64,000 bases of DNA from Aromatoleum tolulyticum (GCF_900156155.1 NZ_FTMD01000010.1:124001-188000); one strand, 5' to 3'; numbered from the stretch's first letter, positions 8,952 through 17,982 are shown. Made by a program: numbers and translations. Notes: generated from the letters alone by a model not told the origin.

Positions 8952-9734
8952 TTACTTCAGGTTGCCCGACAGGAATTGCTGCAGCCGCTCGCTCTGCGGG
9001 CGCACCAGCACTTCCTTGGGATTGCCCTGCTCCTCCACGCGCCCGCGGTGAACAAAGATCACGTGGTTCGAGACTTCGCGCGCGAAGCCCATCTCGTGCG
9101 TGACGACGAGCATGGTGCGCCCTTCCTCCGCCAGCGAGCGCATGACCTTCAGCACCTCGCCGACGAGTTCCGGGTCGAGCGCCGAGGTCGGCTCGTCGAA
9201 CAGCAGCACGGAAGGTTCCATCGCCAGCGCGCGGGCGATCGCGACGCGCTGCTGCTGGCCGCCGGACATGTGCGCCGGATAGGCATCGCGGAATTTCCAC
9301 ACGCCCACGCGCTCGAGGTAGCGCTCGGCGCGCTCCAGCGCCTCAGCCTTGGGGAGGCCCAGCACGTGGATCGGCGCCTCGATGACGTTCTCCAGCACCG
9401 TCATGTGGCTCCACAGGTTGAAGTGCTGGAACACCATCGACAGGCGGGTGCGGATCAGCTGCAGTTGTTTCGGGTCGGCGACGACGAGGTCGCCCTTGCG
9501 GTTGCGCGTCAGGCCCACTTCCTTGCCGCCGACGACGACGCGGCCGGAGGTGGGGTTTTCGAGGAAATTGATGCAGCGCAGCCAGGTGCTCTTGCCGGAG
9601 CCGGACGAACCGATGATGCTGATCACGTCGCCCGAGTTCGCGGATAGCGACACGCCCTTCAGCACCTCGTTGTCGCCGTAGGACTTGTGCAGGTCCTCGA
9701 CGCGGACCTGCTCGACGTTGGCGTTGTGGTTCAT
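8952..9734 (-). CDS. aotP: Arginine/ornithine ABC transporter, ATP-binding protein
   Basis: The 260-residue protein is a HisP-type ATPase. It has Walker [11 protein letters not shown]-loop [10 protein letters not shown], signature MSGGQQQR, Walker B VLLFDEP and switch histidine VVTHEMG. The length from the ATG at 9734 is normal for the family and AAGGA precedes it. A second in-frame ATG at 9857, forming TAATG with the aotM stop and preceded by AGGAGG, would add 41 residues and give 301. That extension resembles the start of the gene itself and is described separately. It energises AotQM import. Confidence 0.9.
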   Translation of the reverse strand: MNHNANVEQVRVEDLHKSYGDNEVLKGVSLSANSGDVISIIGSSGSGKSTWLRCINFLENPTSGRVVVGGKEVGLTRNRKGDLVVADPKQLQLIRTRLSMVFQHFNLWSHMTVLENVIEAPIHVLGLPKAEALERAERYLERVGVWKFRDAYPAHMSGGQQQRVAIARALAMEPSVLLFDEPTSALDPELVGEVLKVMRSLAEEGRTMLVVTHEMGFAREVSNHVIFVHRGRVEEQGNPKEVLVRPQSERLQQFLSGNLK

Positions 9735-9857
9735 TGCGGTTCCTTGCGTGACGGCGGAGCGCACGTCGTTGAGCGCATCCTGGGGCGCCTCGTGCAGGCC
9801 GATGGAGTTGTGCGGGTCACCGACGCTGATCCGGTCGAAAGTCGCGGCGTGGTTCAT
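9735..9857 (-). repeat. In-frame upstream copy of the aotP 5' end, possible alternative N-terminus
   Basis: The 123 bp between aotM and the normal aotP start read as an open extension in the aotP frame. It begins [20 protein letters not shown], and aotP begins [20 protein letters not shown]. By hand the first 72 bases match the start of aotP at 51 positions. Its ATG at 9857 overlaps the aotM stop (TAATG) and has a strong AGGAGG about eight bases upstream. This looks like a diverged tandem duplication of the gene start that kept both its frame and its ribosome-binding site. Confidence 0.55.
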
Positions 9858-10594
9858 TATGCTGCCTCCTTGCGCTTCGTGGCCTTGCGTGGTGCGAGAT
9901 GGGCGAGCCAGCGGCCTTCGGCGTACTTGAACATGCCCACTAGCAGGAAGGTGAGCACCAGGTAGACGAGACCGGCGAAGACGAAGGCCTCGAAGGGTGC
10001 GAAATGGCGCGAATACACGTTGCGCGCGGCGCCGGTGATGTCGACCAAAGTCACCGCGCTGGCGATCGCCGAGCCCTGCAGCATCAGGATCACCTCGTTG
10101 CTGTACGAAGGCAGCATGCGGCGCAGTGCCGACGGCAGCACGATGCGCTGCAGCGCCTTGAAGCGGCTCATGCCCATCGCCTTGGCGGCCTCGACCTCGC
10201 CATGCGGCGTGTTGCGCATCGCGCCGGCGATGATCTCGATCGTGTAAGCGCAGGTGTTGAGGCCGAAGGCGAGCAGCGCGCAGAAGAAGGGTTCGCGGAA
10301 CAGCAGCCACACGGGGTTGCCCGCCTCCCACGCCGCCTGCATCCACTGCCACTGGCCGGCGCCGTAGTAGATCAGCAGCAGCTGCACGAGCATCGGCGTG
10401 CCGCGGAAGAAGTAGGTGTAGGCCGCGACCGGGCCGCTCACCCAGCGGTTCTTCGACACGCGCGCCACGGCGAGCGGCACGGCGCCGGCGAAGCCGCACA
10501 GCAGCGCGATGCCGGTGAGCTGCAGCGTCATCAGCAGGCCGCGCCAGAACTCCGGCAGGCTGCCGGTGATGACCTGGAAATCGAACAGTTCCAT
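9857..10594 (-). CDS. aotM: Arginine/ornithine ABC transporter, permease subunit M
   Basis: A 245-residue HisM-type inner-membrane permease with about five hydrophobic helices. It has the EAA-like loop [20 protein letters not shown] near the middle, the site that docks on the ATPase. I start it at the ATG at 10594 ([17 protein letters not shown]), which aligns with the family. A longer frame to 10633 would overlap aotQ. The 16-bp gap after aotQ and the TAATG junction with the next start show tight coupling. Partner of AotQ in the membrane channel. Confidence 0.87.
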   Translation of the reverse strand: MELFDFQVITGSLPEFWRGLLMTLQLTGIALLCGFAGAVPLAVARVSKNRWVSGPVAAYTYFFRGTPMLVQLLLIYYGAGQWQWMQAAWEAGNPVWLLFREPFFCALLAFGLNTCAYTIEIIAGAMRNTPHGEVEAAKAMGMSRFKALQRIVLPSALRRMLPSYSNEVILMLQGSAIASAVTLVDITGAARNVYSRHFAPFEAFVFAGLVYLVLTFLLVGMFKYAEGRWLAHLAPRKATKRKEAA

Positions 10595-10610
10595 GATTTT
10601 TACGGCCCCG

Positions 10611-11303
10611 TCAGACGTTGGCTTCGCGGACACCCACGTTGTAGCGGGTGGTCAGCCGGCCGAGGAACCAGCCGGAGACGGCAGTCATCGCCAGATACAG
10701 CACGCAGACCGCGAGATAGAAGGTGAAGGGTTGGTGCGTGGAGCGGCCGGCCTGGTCGGCGAGCGAAGTCATGTCGGAGAGGCCGATCATCGACACGATC
10801 GCGGTGCTCTTGAGCAGCACGAGCCAGTTGTTGCCGATGCCGGGCAGCGCGTAGCGCAACATCTGCGGGAACATGATGCGCAGGAACACTTGCCAGCTCG
10901 TCATGCCGTAGGCGCGCCCCGCCTCGAGCTGGCCGGCGGAAACGGAAAGGAAGGCGCCGCGGAAGGTTTCGGTGAAGTAGGCGCCGAAGATGAAGCCGAT
11001 CGTCAGCACGCCGGCGACGAAGGGGTTGATCTCGATGAACTCCCACTCGAAGTAGTCGATGACCTCGTTGAGCAGCAACTGGCCACCGTAGAACACCAGC
11101 AGCATCATCACCAGATCGGGCACGCCGCGCACGATGGTCGTGTACAGCATGGTCCACAGGCGCAGCGGCAGCAGGTTCGACAGCTTGCACGCCGCCCCCA
11201 GCAGGCCGCTCGCGACCGCCAGCACCAGCGACAGCAGCGCCACCTTGAGGGTGACCCACGCGCCGCCGAGCAGGCTGGGGGAGTATTCGATCAGGGCATC
11301 CAT
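10611..11303 (-). CDS. aotQ: Arginine/ornithine ABC transporter, permease subunit Q
   Basis: A 230-residue HisQ-type permease beginning MDALIEYSPSLLGGAWVTLK, with alternating hydrophobic segments. The ATPase-docking loop reads LEAGRAYGMTSWQVFLRIMF. The length is normal. It is separated from aotJ by 225 bp that contain a terminator and a dispersed repeat. The binding-protein gene is therefore probably transcribed more than the membrane components, as is usual for such systems. Confidence 0.87.
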   Translation of the reverse strand: MDALIEYSPSLLGGAWVTLKVALLSLVLAVASGLLGAACKLSNLLPLRLWTMLYTTIVRGVPDLVMMLLVFYGGQLLLNEVIDYFEWEFIEINPFVAGVLTIGFIFGAYFTETFRGAFLSVSAGQLEAGRAYGMTSWQVFLRIMFPQMLRYALPGIGNNWLVLLKSTAIVSMIGLSDMTSLADQAGRSTHQPFTFYLAVCVLYLAMTAVSGWFLGRLTTRYNVGVREANV

Positions 11304-11317
11304 TACTCAGAGCCCTT

Positions 11318-11443
11318 GAATAAATCTACTGCGCTGGTCGATTGCTGCGTTGCTCACTCACTCACTCCTCGCCTATCTATTGATATGTCTCGTCGTTCGC
11401 TCGATCGCGCCTTGCACTCGACCATGCTCGCGACGATTTCTTC
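11318..11443 (-). repeat. Dispersed intergenic repeat, copy 1
   Basis: Read on the minus strand this 126-bp element starts GAAGAAATCGTCGCGAGC and ends GCGCAGTAGATTTATTC. The last 17 bases occur exactly at 20414-20430, and the first 18 match positions from 20325 with one difference, in a second element of 106 bp. The middles differ. Conserved ends with a variable core suggest a family of small non-coding repeats. This copy lies between the terminator after aotJ and the aotQ start. Confidence 0.65.
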
Positions 11444-11470
11444 AAGAGCTCGCCCTGACTCCGGGGAAAC

Positions 11471-11512
11471 GGGAAAAGAAAAAGCGCCGCTTGCGGAAGC
11501 AATCCGGCGCTT
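11471..11512 (-). terminator. Rho-independent terminator after aotJ
   Basis: On the minus strand the 8-bp arms AAGCGCCG and CGGCGCTT (11505-11512 and 11482-11489) enclose a short loop and are followed by TTTCTTTT. It lies 16 bp after the aotJ stop and before aotQ. It probably lets most transcripts end after the binding-protein gene while some read into aotQMP-argR-aruFG. Confidence 0.75.
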
Positions 11513-11528
11513 GTCTTCAGGGCAATGA

Positions 11529-12320
11529 TCAGTTGCCGTAGATGTCCATCGGGAAGTACTTCTTGCGGATTTCCTCGTACTTGCCGTTGGCGCGGATGGC
11601 CGCGAGGGCCTTGTTGAGCTGCGCGGTCAGCTCCTTGTCCTTCTTGCGCACGGCGATGCCGATGCCCTCGCCGATGACGCCCTTCTCCTCGGCGTTCTTG
11701 CCGAACAGGCGGTCGCCGGCGACATCGTAGCCCTGGCCTTCGGGCTTGGTCAGGAAGCCGCCGTAGGCTTCGAGGTAGTCGGCGAAGGCCGCGTCCAGGC
11801 GCCCCGACTTCAGGTCGAGGTAGGCTTCATCCTGCTTGGCGTAGCGGACCAGCTCCGGGCCCTTGCCTTCCCAATACTTGGTGGCGAAATTGTCGGACAC
11901 GGTACCGCGCTGCACGCCGACCTTCTTGCCCTTCAGCGAGGTCGTGTCGGGACGCAGCGGCGAGCCGCTCTTGGCGATCAGCGCCAGCGGCGAGGCGTAG
12001 TACTTCTCGGTGAAGTCGACCTTGGCCTTGCGCTCCTCGGTGATCGACATCGAAGCGATGATCGCGTCGAACTTGCGCGCGACGAGCGCCGGGATCATGC
12101 CGTCCCATTCCTGCTTCACCCAGGTGCACTTGGCCTTCATCTCGGCGCACAGCGCATTGCCGATATCGACGTCGAAGCCCTGCAACGAGCCGTCGGCAGC
12201 GGTGATGTTGAACGGGGGGTAGGCGCCCTCGGACGCCAGGCGGATCTCCTTCCAGTCTTTTGCGAATGCGCCGCCCGCGGTCAGGGCGAGCATGGCGAAC
12301 AGCAATGCAGTCTTCTTCAT
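11529..12320 (-). CDS. aotJ: Arginine/ornithine/lysine periplasmic binding protein
   Basis: A 263-residue family 3 solute-binding protein. It has a signal peptide (MKKTALLFAMLALTAGGAFA), then the hallmark SEGAYPPFN, GFDVDIGNALC, WDGMIPAL and VDFTEKYY. It binds cationic amino acids in the periplasm and delivers them to AotQM. A GAGGAATTCCGG segment precedes the ATG. Two cysteines near residues 58 and 65 match the disulfide of the family. The 5' leader is long and contains attenuator-like structure. Confidence 0.9.
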   Translation of the reverse strand: MKKTALLFAMLALTAGGAFAKDWKEIRLASEGAYPPFNITAADGSLQGFDVDIGNALCAEMKAKCTWVKQEWDGMIPALVARKFDAIIASMSITEERKAKVDFTEKYYASPLALIAKSGSPLRPDTTSLKGKKVGVQRGTVSDNFATKYWEGKGPELVRYAKQDEAYLDLKSGRLDAAFADYLEAYGGFLTKPEGQGYDVAGDRLFGKNAEEKGVIGEGIGIAVRKKDKELTAQLNKALAAIRANGKYEEIRKKYFPMDIYGN

Positions 12321-12428
12321 CCGGAATTCCTCATGAGTTCTTCACAGCGGTTTCGCGCCCGTGGTTCGGGACGCACGAAAGACCACGACATCATTGGGTA
12401 AAAATCAGGAAACGCTGCGCATGGTGGC

Positions 12429-12523
12429 AAAAAAAGCCCCGCTCCTCAATGAGGGCTCTCCGCGGCTATTGCAGCGCACTAAATCCGCACAGGCAGACAC
12501 GAAGCCCGCGCAAACCCTCATTG
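12429..12523 (-). promoter_or_regulatory. Attenuator-like leader upstream of aotJ
   Basis: On the minus strand CAATGAGGG (12523-12515) can pair perfectly over 9 bp with CCCTCATTG (12455-12447). The second arm also belongs to a terminator hairpin, AGCCC (12457-12453) with GGGCT (12439-12435), which is followed by seven U. The two pairings share bases 12453-12455 and exclude each other, the classic layout of antiterminator versus terminator. The aotJ ATG is 109 bp beyond the U run. What would switch it (a leader peptide, a protein or a small molecule) is not evident. The remainder of 12321-12785 holds the divergent promoters of aotJ and of the gene at 12786. Confidence 0.5.
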
Positions 12524-12785
12524 CTACAAGGCTCTCCGGTTGTCAATCGGGTCCATCCGCAATCGGCACGCGTGGTCCGGGCGGGGCAAAGCTGATAGCA
12601 AATGTCGCAAAACTGTAATCGCTGATCGCCGCCATACTGCGAAAGCCGCGGAATATCTGGGCTTTGAGCTCAAGGGGCCACAGGCACACGATTTGCTCGC
12701 CAGGACCTGCAAGCTGCCAGTAAGCTGTTTCACGTATAACTTTATAAATAACTCCTATAACCAAATCTTCCCGCCCCATTCGACG

Positions 12786-15266
12786 ATGATCGAAATCCTG
12801 GAGACACGTGTCGGTGAACTGGTCAGCGGTTCGCCGGTAGCAACCTTTGTCATCGACAGCGAGCACCGCGTCCGCTACTGGAATCGCGCTTGCGAACTGA
12901 TGCTCGGAATATCGGCCGACGAGATCGTCGGCACCTCGGACCAGTGGCGCCCGTTTTACCTTGAGCGGCGGCCCGTGATGGCCGACCTGGTCGCCTCGGG
13001 GTGCATCGAGATGCTCATCCCGACGTACTACCCGAACAAGTATCGGCCGTCGAAGAGCGTTCCGGGCAGCTACGAGGCCGAGGATTTCTTTCCCCACCTC
13101 GGGCAGGGCGGGATGTGGCTCCACTTCACGGCGGCACCGATCCGCAACGAGCACGGGTGCGTGATCGGGGCGATCGAGACGCTGCAGGACATCACCGAAC
13201 GCAAGGAAACCGAGCGCCGCCTGCAGGAATTGCTCGACGAGCAGCGCGTGATCTTCGACAACGCGCACGTCGGCATCGCGTACATACAGGACCGCGTGAT
13301 CCTGCGCTGCAACCCCCGCATGGCGGAAATCTTCGGCTATGACGGCGCGCAGGACCTCGTCGGCCGGAAGACGGCAATGCTCTACCCTTCGGCACAGGAC
13401 TGGCGGGAGAACGGCATCCGCCTCTATCACCGGCTTGAAGCCCAGGGCTTCAGCGAGGACGAGGTGCTGCTGCAGCGCCGCGACGGCCATCCGATCTGGT
13501 GTTACCGCGTCGGCCGCCCGCTCGACCCGCAGCAGCCGCACGGCGGCTCGATCTGGGTATATTCCGACATCAACGCGCAGAAGCGCCAGCAGCACCAGCT
13601 CGAGCTCGCGAGCACCGTGTTCGAGAACAGCGGCGAAGCCCTGATGATGTGCGATGTGGACAACCGCATCATCAGCGTCAACTCCGCGTTCGTGCGCATC
13701 ACCGGCTACACGCAGGCCGAGGTGATCGGCCAGCCCCCCTCCCTGCTCAAGTCGGGGCGTCACGACGCGGCGTTCTATCGCCGCATGTGGGAAACGCTGC
13801 TCACCGAGAACCGCTGGGAAGGCGAGATATGGGATCGCCGCAAGAACGGCGAAATCTATCCGAAGCGCCTGTCGATTTCGGTCGTGCGCGACAAAGCGGG
13901 GCGCGTTGCGCATTTCGTCGGCGCCTTCTCCGACGTCACGCGACGCAAGCAGGCCGAAGAGCGGGTCCAGTTCCTCGCGCGCCACGACGCGCTCACGGGG
14001 CTGCCGAACCGCACGCTGCTGCGCGAACGCTTCGCGCAGGCCGCCGAGCACGCACGTCACACGGGGCGCTATCTCGCCCTGCTGTTCCTCGACCTCGACC
14101 ACTTCAAGCGCGTGAACGATTCGCTCGGGCACCCGGTGGGCGACGCGCTGCTGGTCGCCGTCGCCGATCGCCTGCGGCATGCGCTCTACGGCACCGACAT
14201 GATCAGCCGCCTCGGCGGCGACGAGTTCGTGATCCTGCTCGAGCACGTCCCCTGCCCCGACGACGTCGTGACCGTTGCCCGCAAGATCGAAGCCTGCATG
14301 GACGCACCGGTCGAGATCGACGGCCAGGTGCTGAGCGTCGGCGGTTCGATCGGCGTCGCGATCTATCCGGGTGACGGCAGCGATTTCGACACGCTGCTGC
14401 AGAAGGCCGATACCGCGATGTACCACTCCAAGGAGTGCGGACGCGGCACCTTCAGCTACTTCGACGAAAAGATGAACGCCAAGGCGGCCGAGCGCCTGGT
14501 GTTGCACAACCGTCTGCGGCAGGCGCTCGGGCGCGACGAGTTCAGCCTGGCGTACCAGCCGCAGGTCAACCTGCGCACCGGCCGCATCTTCGGCGCCGAG
14601 GCGCTGCTGCGCTGGACGCCGCGCGACGGCGAGCCGGTGGGCCCGAGCCGTTTCATCCCCGTCGCGGAGGAAAGCGGCCTGATCCTGCCGATCGGCGAAT
14701 GGGTCATCCACGAAGCCTTCCGTCAGGTGCGCCGCTGGCGCGATGCGGGGCTGGCGATGCAGCTCAGCGTCAACGTGTCCGGATTGCAGATCTACCGCTC
14801 CGACCTCATGGCAACACTCGCCGCTGCGCAGCGCGACACCGGCGTGCCGCCGCGCATGATCGAGGTCGAACTGACCGAGTCCACCCTGGTGGAAGACGTG
14901 CATGCCGCGCACGAGGTGCTCGACGCGCTGAAGCGTGCGGGCTACGGACTCGCGATCGACGATTTCGGCACCGGCTACTCGAGCCTTGCGTACCTGAAGC
15001 GCTTCCCGCTGAACAAGCTGAAGATCGACCGCTCCTTTGTGACCGACGTGTGCAGCAACGCGGAGGACCGGGCGATTGCGCGCGCGATCATCCAGATCGC
15101 CCGCTCGCTGAATCTGAGAGTGGTTGCAGAAGGGGTCGAGACCGCCGAGCAGGCGGCGCTGCTGCGCCGGCATGGCTGCCATGAGGGCCAGGGTTACCTG
15201 TACGGTCGCCCGATGGCGGCGCGTGATCTGGACGGATTGCTCGAGGCACGCGCCGCCGGCAGCTAG
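12786..15266 (+). CDS. PAS-PAS-PAS-GGDEF-EAL c-di-GMP signalling protein
   Basis: From the ATG at 12786 this is an 826-residue soluble protein. Three PAS/PAC modules lie at about 10-145, 150-270 and 275-400, and a GGDEF domain at about 400-560 has an intact GGDEF at 477-481. The EAL domain, about 570-820, has EALLR from residue 605, ELTESTLVED and DDFGTGYSS. Both catalytic signatures look complete, so it could make or degrade c-di-GMP. No transmembrane segment is present, so it senses cytoplasmic signals. An AT-rich stretch around 12731-12765 (CACGTATAACTTTATAAATA) looks like its promoter, which is why the longer frame from 12540 is not used. Confidence 0.9.
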   Translation: MIEILETRVGELVSGSPVATFVIDSEHRVRYWNRACELMLGISADEIVGTSDQWRPFYLERRPVMADLVASGCIEMLIPTYYPNKYRPSKSVPGSYEAEDFFPHLGQGGMWLHFTAAPIRNEHGCVIGAIETLQDITERKETERRLQELLDEQRVIFDNAHVGIAYIQDRVILRCNPRMAEIFGYDGAQDLVGRKTAMLYPSAQDWRENGIRLYHRLEAQGFSEDEVLLQRRDGHPIWCYRVGRPLDPQQPHGGSIWVYSDINAQKRQQHQLELASTVFENSGEALMMCDVDNRIISVNSAFVRITGYTQAEVIGQPPSLLKSGRHDAAFYRRMWETLLTENRWEGEIWDRRKNGEIYPKRLSISVVRDKAGRVAHFVGAFSDVTRRKQAEERVQFLARHDALTGLPNRTLLRERFAQAAEHARHTGRYLALLFLDLDHFKRVNDSLGHPVGDALLVAVADRLRHALYGTDMISRLGGDEFVILLEHVPCPDDVVTVARKIEACMDAPVEIDGQVLSVGGSIGVAIYPGDGSDFDTLLQKADTAMYHSKECGRGTFSYFDEKMNAKAAERLVLHNRLRQALGRDEFSLAYQPQVNLRTGRIFGAEALLRWTPRDGEPVGPSRFIPVAEESGLILPIGEWVIHEAFRQVRRWRDAGLAMQLSVNVSGLQIYRSDLMATLAAAQRDTGVPPRMIEVELTESTLVEDVHAAHEVLDALKRAGYGLAIDDFGTGYSSLAYLKRFPLNKLKIDRSFVTDVCSNAEDRAIARAIIQIARSLNLRVVAEGVETAEQAALLRRHGCHEGQGYLYGRPMAARDLDGLLEARAAGS

Positions 15267-15328
15267 CCTCGGTTCGAGCCGGCCCCGTGCGTGCGCGGCG
15301 AGCGCATGCCCGCCGCGCTGGTCGGCTA

Positions 15329-17638
15329 CTACTTGCGAGCAATCGTCGCCGTGCGCGAGGTGCCGTTCGACGATGTCGTGCGGATGTGCGTCGCGTTTGC
15401 CGGAAGCGCCGTCGCCACGTCGATCGACCAGTTGCCGACGGCATCGGCGGTGCCGGTGCCGACGAAGCCGATGACTGCCCCGCTCACGTTGAGGAACTCG
15501 ACGGCGATCGTCTGCCCTGCCGCCGGGTTGATCGTGCCCTGTGCCCGCATGCGCCCCTTGCTGGTGATGTACTCGGAACGGGTGATCGAGAGCGTCTCCG
15601 CCGCCGCCACCTGCACGGTCACCGTTGCCGGATTGGCCGACGTCGTACCGGCCGCATCGAGCGCGTAATAGGTGAAGGAGTAGGTTCCGCCCGAGGGTGC
15701 CGTGAAGGTCACGACGCCGCCATTCACCGTCACGGTCGCGCCGGTCGGCTGGGTCACGTTGGTCGCCGCGACGATGTCGGCCGCGCCGTCCGGGTCGGTG
15801 TCGTTGGCGATGACGTTGATCGCGAGCGGCGTATTGGCGACGCCCGACATCGAGTCATTGACTGCGGCAGGCGGATCGTTCACCGGAGTGATCGCGATCG
15901 TCGCGGTGCCGGTGTTCGACACCTGGCCGCCAAGCGTCACCGTGTAGGTGAGCAGGTCGGTGCCGTTGGCATTCGGGTTGGGCGTGTAGCCGATCGTGCC
16001 GTCGGCATTCACGACCGCCGTGCCGAAGCGCGGCAGCGCGTCCAGCGCGACCGTTCCGCCCGTGGCACCGGTGTCGTTGGCGAGCACGTCGAAGCTCGTT
16101 GGCAGGGAGTCCTCGCTCAGCGAGAACGTGTCGTTCACGGCGACCGGAACGCCGACCGGCGCGCCGGCGGCAAAGGCGGTGCGAACCAGGCGATCGTCCG
16201 CACCGAAGGCGCTGGACAGCACGCGCACCCTGGACGGCGGCGCAATCAGGTTGGGAAGGCTGGTCAGACCGGCGGCCATATCCTGGCGGACGTTCCCGTA
16301 GGCGAGCGTCAGGACGGGGGGGACGAGCCGATCGCTCGATTCCGCACTCACGGTGAGGGTGCCGGTGGCGCGATCGAAGTTCGCCACCGAGATGCTCACC
16401 TGGTCGCTCACCGTCTTCGGATGATAGACGGGAACGACGTTGCCCGTGACGTCCCGCGCCGTAAGGTCCTTCACGCACACGGATGACGGGAGCACGGTCG
16501 GTGCGATCTGGGCCCAGTACATGCCGGGATTCGTTGCAACCATCTGGGTTTCGGTTGCGGTGGCCGGCGCCTGGAAGGGTGGCAGGATCTCTCCGCTCAC
16601 CGCATCGACCGTGCCTGCGCACGGGGCGTCGAAGAACGACAATTGCGGCGCGGCGGGCACCGGCCGCGGCTGCGCCGGCAACCGGCCCGACGAGGTGCCG
16701 GCAGCGGTCGCGAACACGTCGAGCTTGATCGCCGTGGCATCGCGCTCGTAGCTCGCCCGATCGACCTCGACGCGGCCCGGCAGGGTGCCGGTGAACACGC
16801 GGCCCATCAGCGAGAAATCCGTCGTTTCGAGGTAATCGACGTGCGCGCCGCTGACCGGATCGACGCCGAGCCCGGACCCGGCCGGCCCCTCGATACGGAA
16901 GACGTTATGGTTGCGCAACTGCCCGACCGAATCCGTGAAGGGCGGCAAGGTGCTGCCGGTCACCGGCCCGACGCGCGCCGGATCGGCAATGTACAGCTTG
17001 CCCGGCACCGGCCCCGCGACCGGCGGCAGCTCGGGACCTCCAGGCGCGTCCGCCGGCAGCAGGAAGGGGCCGACCGAGCCTTGTGTCGCACAGTCGAACT
17101 GTCCGGGGGGGCAATTGATGCCGACGTCGTCGGTAAAGAAGATCTTGTCGCCGGCCTGCGCCTGGATCGTCTTCTCGCCGTAGGGATGGATGAAGCGATA
17201 CGCCCCCGTCACCGGCACGGGGTTGAGCACCAGGCGTACGCGCGCGAAGGTGATCTGACCGCCGGGCACGACGTCCGCGGCGAATGCGCCCTCCAGTGCT
17301 GCCGTCAGCAGCGCACGGCCGCCGCTCGCCGGGGTAACGCCCGCACCTGCCGCGAACCAGAAATGCTCGTCGAAATAGGAGGTCGGGAAGACTTCCGGAA
17401 CCACGGGCACGTCGCCGGGGAGCAGCAGGCACCAGCCGCCCTCGACCTCGGCAAGATTCAAGGGATTGCAGAATTCGAGGGCGAGGCCCGTGGTGTCCTG
17501 GTACCAGGCAGGGTAGCCGCCGATTGCGGGGGAGTTGTCCGGCGGACCGACGCGTTCGAGGACGGCTTGACTCGGTCCGGATGTCAGCGCAAGGGCCAGG
17601 AGCCCTGCGGCAGTCGCATTGCGTTTGAACTTGTTCAT
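15329..17638 (-). CDS. Large secreted protein with C-terminal Ig/cadherin-like modules
   Basis: The 769-residue product begins at an ATG preceded by AGGAG. Its signal peptide is MNKFKRNATAAGLLALALTS, with cleavage probably after SQA. The first ~500 residues are rich in P, G and beta-prone segments, with few cysteines and no recognised family. Residues about 515-690 hold two tandem modules with VNDTFSLSEDS, DVLANDTG and ITPVNDPPAAVNDS, the VCBS/cadherin-like signature of bacterial surface proteins. The end (TISITRSEY-like to the stop) is a further beta-sandwich. No sortase or autotransporter anchor is visible, so export beyond the periplasm is unproven. A 22-codon upstream extension is unlikely. 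Confidence 0.6.
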   Translation of the reverse strand: MNKFKRNATAAGLLALALTSGPSQAVLERVGPPDNSPAIGGYPAWYQDTTGLALEFCNPLNLAEVEGGWCLLLPGDVPVVPEVFPTSYFDEHFWFAAGAGVTPASGGRALLTAALEGAFAADVVPGGQITFARVRLVLNPVPVTGAYRFIHPYGEKTIQAQAGDKIFFTDDVGINCPPGQFDCATQGSVGPFLLPADAPGGPELPPVAGPVPGKLYIADPARVGPVTGSTLPPFTDSVGQLRNHNVFRIEGPAGSGLGVDPVSGAHVDYLETTDFSLMGRVFTGTLPGRVEVDRASYERDATAIKLDVFATAAGTSSGRLPAQPRPVPAAPQLSFFDAPCAGTVDAVSGEILPPFQAPATATETQMVATNPGMYWAQIAPTVLPSSVCVKDLTARDVTGNVVPVYHPKTVSDQVSISVANFDRATGTLTVSAESSDRLVPPVLTLAYGNVRQDMAAGLTSLPNLIAPPSRVRVLSSAFGADDRLVRTAFAAGAPVGVPVAVNDTFSLSEDSLPTSFDVLANDTGATGGTVALDALPRFGTAVVNADGTIGYTPNPNANGTDLLTYTVTLGGQVSNTGTATIAITPVNDPPAAVNDSMSGVANTPLAINVIANDTDPDGAADIVAATNVTQPTGATVTVNGGVVTFTAPSGGTYSFTYYALDAAGTTSANPATVTVQVAAAETLSITRSEYITSKGRMRAQGTINPAAGQTIAVEFLNVSGAVIGFVGTGTADAVGNWSIDVATALPANATHIRTTSSNGTSRTATIARK

Positions 17639-17982
17639 TTCGTGCTCCTGTCGATGCGCGGGAGACCTCGCCGGACTGGCGGGTGAGCTCCCGTGCGCGA
17701 GCACGTCTCCGCATCAACCGTACCAATATGTTATCTATCTGTTTTTTATATATTTTTCAGCATTTAACGCACATCGCATACGGGTTTCATGGTATGTAAT
17801 ATGGGCATTTTTCCCCGCCCTTTCCCCACCGCATTCCCCGCGTCTGGTGGGGAATGAATGTCACCCACCACCGCCCCCCGGTACAGCTATCCGGGGATCG
17901 CTCACCTATAGTTGACTTACCCGACACGGCAATTCCACAAATACAACGGGTCATCAGGGAATCACTCATCGGGGAGAGACTC
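17639..17982. promoter_or_regulatory. AT-rich divergent intergenic region
   Basis: This 344-bp gap separates the divergent genes at 15329-17638 and 17983-18285. Bases 17725-17775 are strikingly AT-rich for the window (TATATATTTTTC). It is followed by a C-rich stretch near 17811-17835. I see no gene; it probably carries both promoters. Confidence 0.4.

Noticed and set aside
12512-12546. Sigma-70 promoter with TTGACA at 12546-12541 on the minus strand ahead of aotJ
   Set aside because: No hexamer close to TATAAT lies at 16-18 bases spacing; at best three of six bases match.
12540-12785. Extension of the PAS-GGDEF-EAL protein to an ATG at 12540
   Set aside because: The added 82 residues have no PAS character, and an AT-rich promoter-like stretch lies within them.
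12543-15182. An 879-codon open frame on the minus strand opposite the PAS-GGDEF-EAL gene
   Set aside because: Its translation lacks domain signatures and is typical of the antisense frame of a GC-rich gene. The plus strand has complete PAS, GGDEF and EAL motifs.
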